In this document: one piece after another, positions 1 through 5,170 of the stretch
How positions within the stretch are numbered: position 1 is the stretch's first letter
How the letters are laid out: every line of letters starts with the position of its first letter
Assembly (NCBI GenBank): GCA_036406475.1
Contig: DASXBA010000083.1
Span: forward strand, 1 to 5,778
Direction: 5' to 3'
DNA: 5,778 nt
Source of the DNA: DASXBA01 sp036406475
Lineage (GTDB): Bacteria > Actinomycetota > Thermoleophilia > Solirubrobacterales > Thermoleophilaceae
Program-made: the position numbers and the translations under genes
The notes under the pieces: model-generated
The model's input: the letters and a program-made list of their open reading frames with translations, nothing else
Told to the model about the DNA's origin: nothing
Databases searched by the model: none

Positions 1-227
1 GCGGCCCCGCCGTCATAGAGCTTGCGCACGACCACCGTGCCCGCCGGCGCCGCGTCGATGCAGAGCCGGCACAGCACGCACTCGTCGAGGTTGGCGTCGA
101 CGATCTCCAGCGCCCCGCCGTCGCCGACCGCGAAGATGTCGACCGGGCAGACCTCGGCGAGCTTGGCCGCGACCGCGGCATCCGCGGCGGCCTCGGGCGA
201 GACCTCGACGTCGATGAAGAGCGCCAT
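1..227 (-). CDS. Ferredoxin, single [4Fe-4S] cluster, 3' end outside window
   Basis: A small electron-carrier protein. 75 codons are visible with no stop before the left edge, so the C-terminus is missing. The translation begins MALFIDVEVSPE. It has Cys27-Pro28 (EVCPVDIF) and then Cys50-x2-Cys53-x2-Cys56 (ECVLCRLC), followed by Ala60-Pro61 where a two-cluster ferredoxin would have Cys-Pro. In bacterial 2[4Fe-4S] ferredoxins one cluster is held by CxxCxxC of the second motif plus the CP cysteine of the first. Exactly those four ligands remain, so one [4Fe-4S] cluster is predicted, in the manner of FixX-like ferredoxins. The ATG follows the TAG stop of the SucD-like gene directly (TAGATG). There is only a weak purine-rich stretch upstream, so translation is probably coupled. 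Co-transcription with the CoA ligase suggests it serves a 2-oxoacid:ferredoxin oxidoreductase or similar enzyme, which is inference because no such gene lies inside the window. Confidence 0.85.
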   Translation of the reverse strand, partial: MALFIDVEVSPEAAADAAVAAKLAEVCPVDIFAVGDGGALEIVDANLDECVLCRLCIDAAPAGTVVVRKLYDGGA

Positions 228-1145
228 CTAGACCGCCGCCCCGATCTTGTCCCGCACGAGCCCGGGGATGTCCTCGATCCGCTCGGCGACGGTGATCCCG
301 GCCGCGGCGAGCCGCGCGATCTTCTCCGTCGCGGTGTCCTCCTTGCCCTCCACGATCGTCCCGGCGTGGCCGAAGCTCATGCCCTTCATCTCCTCGTCGT
401 CCATGAAGCGGCCAGCCATGAAGGCCACGATCGGCAGGCGGGAGTCGTTCTCCTTGACCCACTCCGCGAGCTGCGCCTCCATCCGCCCGCCGGGCTCCGT
501 GTAGATCACGATCGCCTCGGTCTGCTCGTCGGCCTCGAAGAGGGGCATCAGCTCGGCGTAGGTGGAGCCGATGATCGCGTCGCCGCCGATGGAGACGGCG
601 GTGCTTACTCCGAGGCCGGCGGCGGTGAGCGTGGAGGAGATCTCCGTAGTCATGCCGCCCGAACGCGACATGACGCCGACCTGGCCCGGCTGGTAGGCCT
701 GCTCGGTGTTGCGCGCCGGGCCGCCGATGCCGCCCATCTTGGCCACGCCGGGAACCACGATGCCGAGGCAGTTCGGCCCGATGATGCGCGCGTCGAGCTG
801 GCCCGCTCGCTCGACCATCTGGGCGACGTCCCGCCGCGGAATCCGCTCGGTGACGATCACGATCAACTTCACGCCCGCCTCGAGCGCCTCGAGCACGGCG
901 TCCTTGGTGAACGCGGGCGGCACCGTCACGACAGAGCCATCCGGCACCGAGCCGGTGGCCTCCACCACCTGCTCGACCGTGTCATGGACGGGCACGCCAT
1001 GCACGTCGCGGCCCTTCCGGCCCGGCGTGACGCCGCCGACGATCTTGGAGCCGTAGTCGAGGCACTCCCGCGTCAGGTTCACGGCCTCACGTCCCGTGAT
1101 CCCCTGGACGATGAACGTCGTGTCCTCGGTCAGCAGGATGCTCAT
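228..1145 (-). CDS. sucD: Succinyl-CoA synthetase-type ligase, alpha subunit (SucD-like)
   Basis: Alpha subunit of a nucleoside-diphosphate-forming acid-CoA ligase. It binds CoA and carries the phosphohistidine intermediate in acid + CoA + NTP to acyl-CoA + NDP + Pi, in the cytoplasm. It has 305 residues against about 290 in typical SucD. The N-terminal CoA-binding Rossmann domain has GITG (15-18) and GVTPGRKG (38-45). GPNC lies at 123-126, SRSGGM at 160-165, IGGD at 186-189 and EPGG at 217-220. The catalytic His260 lies in SFGHAG (257-262). Some motifs depart from classical SucD: SRSGGM instead of SRSGTL, IGGD..GST instead of GSN, and FGHAG after a short insertion instead of MGHAG. These resemble ATP-citrate lyase as I recall it. 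The ATG overlaps the stop of the beta-subunit gene as ATGA, and GGAGAAGG at 1160-1153 lies 7 bases upstream as a strong Shine-Dalgarno. Family assignment is firm; the acid substrate is not. Confidence 0.93.
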   Translation of the reverse strand: MSILLTEDTTFIVQGITGREAVNLTRECLDYGSKIVGGVTPGRKGRDVHGVPVHDTVEQVVEATGSVPDGSVVTVPPAFTKDAVLEALEAGVKLIVIVTERIPRRDVAQMVERAGQLDARIIGPNCLGIVVPGVAKMGGIGGPARNTEQAYQPGQVGVMSRSGGMTTEISSTLTAAGLGVSTAVSIGGDAIIGSTYAELMPLFEADEQTEAIVIYTEPGGRMEAQLAEWVKENDSRLPIVAFMAGRFMDDEEMKGMSFGHAGTIVEGKEDTATEKIARLAAAGITVAERIEDIPGLVRDKIGAAV

Positions 1146-2347
1146 CCCTGCACCTTCTCCACGGCCCGGCGCGCCGCCTCGTGCATGGACACGGAGCGGT
1201 CGCAGTACTCGATGCCGTACTTGTCGAGGATCTTGAAGCCCTCTTCCTCCCAGGCGCCGGGGATGCGGAAGATCGCGATCGTCTCGGCGGGGTCCTTGTC
1301 CATCTCCAGGCAGGCCTTGATCACGCCGCGGGCCACGATGTCGACGCGGGTGTTGGAGACGATCGACATCATCACCGCGATCTTCTCGACGCCGTCCTTC
1401 TTCAGGACCTCCTTGGCGAGCCCGCAGGCCTTGGCAACGGAGGGATTGCCCCCGATCTCGGCGTAGTTGGCGGGGTTGCCGCCCTGCGAGCGGACGGCAT
1501 CGGTGAGGGTCAGCGAGCCGCCGCCGGCACCGATTACCAGGCCGAGGTCGCCGTGAAAGCCGGTGTCCTTGCCCTGGATCACGCCGCGGTGGTCGGCGGA
1601 GTCGATCGCCTTGACGTTGGCCTCGAAGTCGGTGGGCTCGTGCGCCTCGCGGAGGTCGGTGTCGGGGATGCCGAGCTCATCGAGCAGCACCTTTTGGCGC
1701 GGGCGCCCCTCGTTCTCCATCTCCATGTGCGCGTCGAGGGCCACGAAGCTGCCGTCCTGGAGCTGGGCGAGCGGGTTGATCTCGGCGAGCGTCATGTCGC
1801 GGTCGCAGAACAGCCGCGCCAGGTTCGACAGGATCGGAGTCAGCCGGTTGAGGGCGGACCCGGTGACGCCGACGGATGCGATCACCTGCTTGGCCTGGAA
1901 CTCGGAGAAGGGGAGGAGGTTGGAGAAGTGGCCGCGACCGACATGGTCCGGGTGCTGCTCGGCGACCTCCTCGATGTCGATGCCGCCCATGTCGGAGAAG
2001 AGCATCATCGGCTGCTTGCGGGTCCCGTCCCACACGACCCCGGCGTAGAACTCCTGCTTGACCTCGGCCTTGGGGTCGACCAGCACGCCCTTGGGCATCT
2101 GGCCGCCGATCTCCAGCTGGAGGACGGTGCGGGCGTGGCCCTCGGCCTCCTCGGGCGTATCGGCGAACTGGACGCCGCCGGCCTTCATCCGGCCGCCGGA
2201 GAGGACCTGCGACTTGATGACGACCGGGCCGCCGATCTCGGCGGCCGTCGCCTTGGCCTCCTCGGCTGAGGTGACGAAGCCGTACTTGGTGACCGGGATG
2301 CCGGCCTCCTCGACGATCTTGCGGGACTCGTACTCGTAGAAGCGCAT
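1142..2347 (-). CDS. sucC: Succinyl-CoA synthetase-type ligase, beta subunit (SucC-like, divergent)
   Basis: ATP-grasp beta subunit that binds the nucleotide and, in characterised relatives, the carboxylic acid, partnering the SucD-like subunit encoded directly downstream. It has 401 residues against about 390 in typical SucC. The N-terminal ATP-grasp part is conventional: Lys45, then GGRMKAGGV (51-59), GGIDIEEVA (121-129), the Mg/nucleotide motif AEINPL (188-193, with Glu189 and Asn191) and Asp205. The C-terminal flavodoxin-like domain is not conventional. NGAGLAM is replaced by GAGGGSLTLTD (273-283), NFLDVGGGA by NYAEIGGNPS (294-303), the IFGGI loop by SIVSNTRVD (328-336), and RLxGTN by RIPGAW (361-366). 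Several of these look closer to ATP-citrate lyase. The ATG at 2347 gives a standard SucC-like beginning (MRFYEYESRKIVEEAG). No Shine-Dalgarno is evident, so the leader is probably very short. It is first gene of the operon. Substrate could be succinate, malate, citrate or a related acid. Confidence 0.9.
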   Translation of the reverse strand: MRFYEYESRKIVEEAGIPVTKYGFVTSAEEAKATAAEIGGPVVIKSQVLSGGRMKAGGVQFADTPEEAEGHARTVLQLEIGGQMPKGVLVDPKAEVKQEFYAGVVWDGTRKQPMMLFSDMGGIDIEEVAEQHPDHVGRGHFSNLLPFSEFQAKQVIASVGVTGSALNRLTPILSNLARLFCDRDMTLAEINPLAQLQDGSFVALDAHMEMENEGRPRQKVLLDELGIPDTDLREAHEPTDFEANVKAIDSADHRGVIQGKDTGFHGDLGLVIGAGGGSLTLTDAVRSQGGNPANYAEIGGNPSVAKACGLAKEVLKKDGVEKIAVMMSIVSNTRVDIVARGVIKACLEMDKDPAETIAIFRIPGAWEEEGFKILDKYGIEYCDRSVSMHEAARRAVEKVQG

Positions 2348-2362
2348 TGGAAACGGCGCGGA

Positions 2363-2368
2363 ACCTTA
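2363..2368 (-). promoter_or_regulatory. Possible -10 element for the sucC-like operon
   Basis: Read on the minus strand, the 49-base gap between the two divergent genes contains GGATAAGGTT. The hexamer TAAGGT fits TAnnnT and ends 15 bases before the ATG at 2347. That would place the transcript start about 8 to 9 bases upstream of the start codon, which agrees with the lack of a Shine-Dalgarno. No clear -35 is seen. This is a motif match only. Confidence 0.3.
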
Positions 2369-2381
2369 TCCAGAGCGCCCA

Positions 2382-2387
2382 TATGAT
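2382..2387 (+). promoter_or_regulatory. Probable -10 element (TATGAT) for the glycosyltransferase pair
   Basis: TATGAT matches the TATAAT consensus at five of six bases and stands out in very GC-rich surroundings. Only nine bases separate it from the TTG at 2397, so initiation at the usual distance would start the transcript at or within about three bases of the start codon, implying a leaderless mRNA. GGAACC at 2360-2365 is 16 bases upstream. It is a poor match to TTGACA and resembles an ECF-type -35, but the matching ECF -10 is absent. The 49 bases at 2348-2396 hold nothing else recognisable and probably carry both divergent promoters. Confidence 0.4.
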
Positions 2388-2396
2388 GCGCGGGCC

Positions 2397-3872
2397 TTGG
2401 ACCTGTCGGTGATCGTCCCCCTGATCGACTTTCGCGGCGACGCGGTCGAGCATCTGCGGACCTGGACTCACGGCCAGACCCTGGCTCGCGACCGCTACCA
2501 GATGGTCCTCGTGGCCGATGGGAGGCAACCGGAGGCCGAGCGGGCCGTCGCCGGGCTGCTCGAGCCACACGACACGATCACGCACGCGCACGACGCGGGC
2601 GGGCGCGACAACTTCTACGAGGGCGCGGGGCTCTACGACGCCGGCGCGGCCGCGGCGGCGGCGCCCTGGGTGGTGCTCACCGAGAACCACTGCGAGGCGG
2701 ATCCGAACTGCCTCGCGGCGGCCGCGGCAGCGATCGCGGCCGACCCCGAGGCGGCCGCCTTCACCTTCGACCACGGTCATCTCTGTGAGAACGAGGTGGC
2801 GAGGATGAGCGCTCGCTGGTTCCGCGAGGTCTACGCCGAGTGGGACAAGAAGCAGGGCGGCTGGACCCGGCTCAACGCCGTCGGCTGCGCCGTCGATCGC
2901 CAGGCCTATTTCGACGCCGGCGGGATGCCGGCGCCCTATGGCCTCTTCTCGGTGGTGCTCCTGGCGGCCCGCCTCTTCGAGCAGGGCCGGAAGGTCGGAC
3001 ATGCCGACGGCGCGCTCGTCCACCACCAGCACGAGGAGCGGATGCGGGACCACCACCTGCACTCGGCGGACCACACACGAGGCGAGTTCGATGCGCGCGC
3101 GGACCTGGAGCCCGCATTCAGCGAGCGCTACCTGGGCTGGGAGGCGGCCTGGGCCCGCAGGCTGCGCTACCGCCCGGCCGTGGCGCGCCGGCTGGCAGCC
3201 GCCCTGGCAAAGGAGGCTGCGCGAGCCTCGATCCGCCGCAGGCACGATCTCCCCTGGCTCGTGCGCGAGCTCGTCGGCCTCCTGCCGGAAACCCTTCTGG
3301 GCCCCCGGCCCTACACGCTCAAGGAGCATGTCGCCTTCCTTTGGAACGAGCAGATCGCCGAGCACGTGCCGTTCCCGCGGAGCTGGCGCTGGCGAAGCTA
3401 TCTCAGGGGACAGGATCGAGTCGTCCGCCTGACGCAGCTTCGCTGGATACAAAACCGGCAGGACGCGCCGATGGACGCGCCCCTGCGGGAACCGCACATC
3501 CCGGCCGAGGCCCTCGACACCGGGGGTCTCGTTGGCGCGTACGGGCTCGAACGGCAGAACGGCTCGGCCTACCGCTGGACCGAGCCGGTGAGCCTGGTCA
3601 GGGTCTCAGGAGCATCCGCTGCCAACCAGGTCGCGATCGACACGGGCGGCCTGCGCGGCTCGCCGCTCGAGGCGGTGAGCGGCGTCTACGTCGGCGGCCG
3701 GCGGGTGCCGCGCGCGCGGCTCGAGGAGGAACGGGGCCGGCTCGTGGTCCCACTCCCGCCGACGGAGTCGGGCGAGCCGCTCGATGTCGCCGTCCTCGCC
3801 CGCCCGCACCCGGCCGCGCCGGGCGACCGGCGCCGCCTCGGGCTTCCCGTCTTCGCCGTGGATCTGCGCTGA
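2397..3872 (+). CDS. GT2-like glycosyltransferase with C-terminal beta-rich domain
   Basis: Predicted cytoplasmic or membrane-associated transferase of a sugar from a nucleotide-sugar donor, probably in surface polysaccharide synthesis; donor and acceptor unknown. It has 491 residues and no signal peptide or clear membrane helix. Residues 1-225 form a GT-A/GT2-like domain: first strand LSVIVPLIDFRG (3-14), second strand QMVLVADG (35-42), and WVVLTENHCEADP (91-103) where GT2 enzymes carry the metal-binding acidic motif. Here it reads Glu96-Asn-His98 rather than DxD. NAVGCAVDRQAYFDAGG (160-176) is the usual acceptor-loop region, but the expected acidic pair before LLAARLFEQG is replaced by Phe-Ser-Val. 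ALVHHQHEE (206-214) closes the domain. An Arg-rich helical stretch (about 240-365) follows. A beta-rich tail (about 370-491) ends in GDRRRLGLPVFAVDL, like accessory domains on other glycosyltransferases. The TTG start is the first possible in frame after the stop at 2337-2339 and begins just before the first GT2 strand. GT2 placement is by motif only. Confidence 0.8.
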   Translation: MDLSVIVPLIDFRGDAVEHLRTWTHGQTLARDRYQMVLVADGRQPEAERAVAGLLEPHDTITHAHDAGGRDNFYEGAGLYDAGAAAAAAPWVVLTENHCEADPNCLAAAAAAIAADPEAAAFTFDHGHLCENEVARMSARWFREVYAEWDKKQGGWTRLNAVGCAVDRQAYFDAGGMPAPYGLFSVVLLAARLFEQGRKVGHADGALVHHQHEERMRDHHLHSADHTRGEFDARADLEPAFSERYLGWEAAWARRLRYRPAVARRLAAALAKEAARASIRRRHDLPWLVRELVGLLPETLLGPRPYTLKEHVAFLWNEQIAEHVPFPRSWRWRSYLRGQDRVVRLTQLRWIQNRQDAPMDAPLREPHIPAEALDTGGLVGAYGLERQNGSAYRWTEPVSLVRVSGASAANQVAIDTGGLRGSPLEAVSGVYVGGRRVPRARLEEERGRLVVPLPPTESGEPLDVAVLARPHPAAPGDRRRLGLPVFAVDLR

Positions 3873-3887
3873 CCGCTCCTACAGGCA

Positions 3888-3902
3888 CTTCCCTGCGGAA
3901 GG
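3888..3902 (+). promoter_or_regulatory. Ribosome binding site inside a short hairpin, upstream of the GT4 gene
   Basis: GGAAGG at 3897-3902 is a good Shine-Dalgarno, five bases before the ATG at 3908 and only two before the in-frame GTG at 3905, so it decides the start in favour of ATG. The same bases are the right arm of a perfect inverted repeat: CTTCC (3888-3892), loop CTGC (3893-3896), GGAAG (3897-3901). In RNA this could mask the site until a ribosome finishing the upstream gene (stop 3870-3872) approaches. A five-pair stem can arise by chance in GC-rich DNA. Confidence 0.5.
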
Positions 3903-3907
3903 TCGTG

Positions 3908-5170
3908 ATGCTCAACACGGCCGATCGCGGGGGCGGCGCCGAGCGGCTCGCCATGAGCGTGCTGGAGGGCTTCGAGGCGCTTGGCACCGAGACCTGGTTG
4001 GCGGTGGGGGCCAAGCGCACCGACCACCCCAGAGTCGTAAGGCTCGACGCAAGCCCGTATGTCGACTACTCGCGCGACCAGTCGCCCCGGCGGCTGGCGG
4101 CACTCAGAGTGCGGCGCCGCCTCACGCGCTCTCTCGGCCTGGAGGACTTCGAGCATCCCTGGAGCCGGCGCGTCCTCGAGATGGCCGGCTCGCCGCCGGA
4201 CCTCGTCGTGTGCGACAACCTCCACGGTGGCTGGTTCGACGTTCGCGCCCTGCCGGCGTTGTCGAGAAGCCGGCCGCTGGTGCTCCGGCTGGCCGACAGC
4301 TGGCCGTTCACCGGCCACTGCGCCTGCCCGCTTGGCTGCGGGCGCTGGGAGACCGGCTGCGGGAGCTGTCCCGACCTCGATATCCCGCCGGCGATCGAGC
4401 ATGACCTCACCCGGCTCAACTGGCAGCGCAAGCGCCGCGTCTTCTCCAGCTCGAGGCTGTTCATCGTGGCACCGTCGCGCTGGCTGCTGGAGAGGGCCAA
4501 GCGCTCGCTTCTCGCTCCGGCGATCGCGGAGGCGCGGGTGATCCCCGGCGCCGTCGACCTGGGTGTATTCGAGCCCGGGGACCGGAACGGCGGCGGGGAC
4601 GGGCGCCGGCTCCTGTACGTGTCGCATGGCGGGGCTGACAACCCCTACAAGGACTTCGCGACGATCCGGGAGGCCTTCTCCCGGCTGCAAGGGCCGGCCG
4701 AGCTGGTGGTCGTGGGCGGCGCGAAGGAGGCCAGCGAGCGGGTTGGCGAGAACCGGCTGATCCGCCACCTGCCGTACGTCGACTCACCCGCGGAGCTCGC
4801 GAGTCTCTACCGCGACGCCGACATCTACGTGCACGCTGCCCCCGAGGAGAGCTTCTGCCTGACGGCTGCCGAGGCGCTGGCGTGCGGGACCCCGGTGGTC
4901 GCCGCCGCGGGGGGAGGCGTGCGCGAGGTCGTCGAGCACGGGCGGACCGGCTTCGTCACCGACCCGGGGGATTCCCGGGCGCTGGCGGACGCGCTCGGCC
5001 GGCTGATGGATCGCCCGGAGCTGCGAGCGCAGATGGCGGCCGCCGGCGTGGCTGCGGCGCGAGAGCGATTCGACGCGAGGGGCGTGGTCGCCGACCTGCA
5101 CGCCTGGTGCGCCCGGATCGCGGAGCGTGAAGCGGCTCGTCAGCCGGTTGCGGCGGGCTCGAAGCCGTAG
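3908..5170 (+). CDS. GT4-family glycosyltransferase (group 1) with Cys-rich insert
   Basis: Retaining GT-B glycosyltransferase using a nucleotide-sugar donor, probably adding a residue to a surface polysaccharide or glycolipid; donor and acceptor cannot be read from the sequence. It has 420 residues. The N-terminal acceptor domain has the Gly-rich turn DRGGGAERLAMSV (6-18). It also has the segment DSWPFTGHCACPLGCG (130-145) running into CGSCP (151-155), with Cys138, 140, 144, 151 and 154. This resembles a conserved Cys-rich stretch in one branch of GT4 enzymes, usually written HDMWxFTGxC; here His is replaced by Ala129. The C-terminal donor domain has VIPGAVDLGVF (211-221), the strand LLYVSHGG (235-242), and the E-x7-E motif from Glu314 to Glu322 within EESFCLTAAEALACGTPV, then GGGVREVVEHGRTGFV. 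A 35-base gap separates it from the preceding GT2-like gene, so the two are probably co-transcribed. The last 31 bases overlap the convergent lyase gene. Confidence 0.92.
   Translation: MLNTADRGGGAERLAMSVLEGFEALGTETWLAVGAKRTDHPRVVRLDASPYVDYSRDQSPRRLAALRVRRRLTRSLGLEDFEHPWSRRVLEMAGSPPDLVVCDNLHGGWFDVRALPALSRSRPLVLRLADSWPFTGHCACPLGCGRWETGCGSCPDLDIPPAIEHDLTRLNWQRKRRVFSSSRLFIVAPSRWLLERAKRSLLAPAIAEARVIPGAVDLGVFEPGDRNGGGDGRRLLYVSHGGADNPYKDFATIREAFSRLQGPAELVVVGGAKEASERVGENRLIRHLPYVDSPAELASLYRDADIYVHAAPEESFCLTAAEALACGTPVVAAAGGGVREVVEHGRTGFVTDPGDSRALADALGRLMDRPELRAQMAAAGVAAARERFDARGVVADLHAWCARIAEREAARQPVAAGSKP

Noticed and set aside
366..1466. A 366-codon plus-strand open frame antisense to the SucD-like gene and the end of the SucC-like gene
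   Set aside because: The translation is His/Asp/Leu-rich without family motifs, and the opposite strand encodes conserved enzyme motifs throughout.
2380..2385. CATATG palindrome between the divergent genes as an operator
   Set aside because: A six-base palindrome is too short to support a regulator site, and it overlaps the likely -10 element by composition.
2383..2412. A nine-codon ATG-started frame (MMRGPWTCR) overlapping the GT2-like start, as a possible leader peptide
   Set aside because: The predicted transcript start lies downstream of its ATG codons, which are part of the likely -10 element, and no ribosome binding site is seen.
1677..3497. A 606-codon open frame on the minus strand across the sucC-like and GT2-like genes
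   Set aside because: It runs out of frame with two recognisable genes and gives an Arg/Gly/Pro-rich product with no family motif, typical of shadow frames in very GC-rich DNA.
2840..3907. The long upstream extension of the GT4 frame beginning at 2840
   Set aside because: It overlaps the GT2-like gene in another frame and is low-complexity Arg/Gly/Pro. The conserved GT4 start, with a Shine-Dalgarno at 3897-3902, is the ATG at 3908.
3686..4768. A 360-codon minus-strand open frame antisense to the GT4 gene
   Set aside because: No recognisable motifs, and the plus strand carries a complete GT4 protein with the E-x7-E motif over the same bases.
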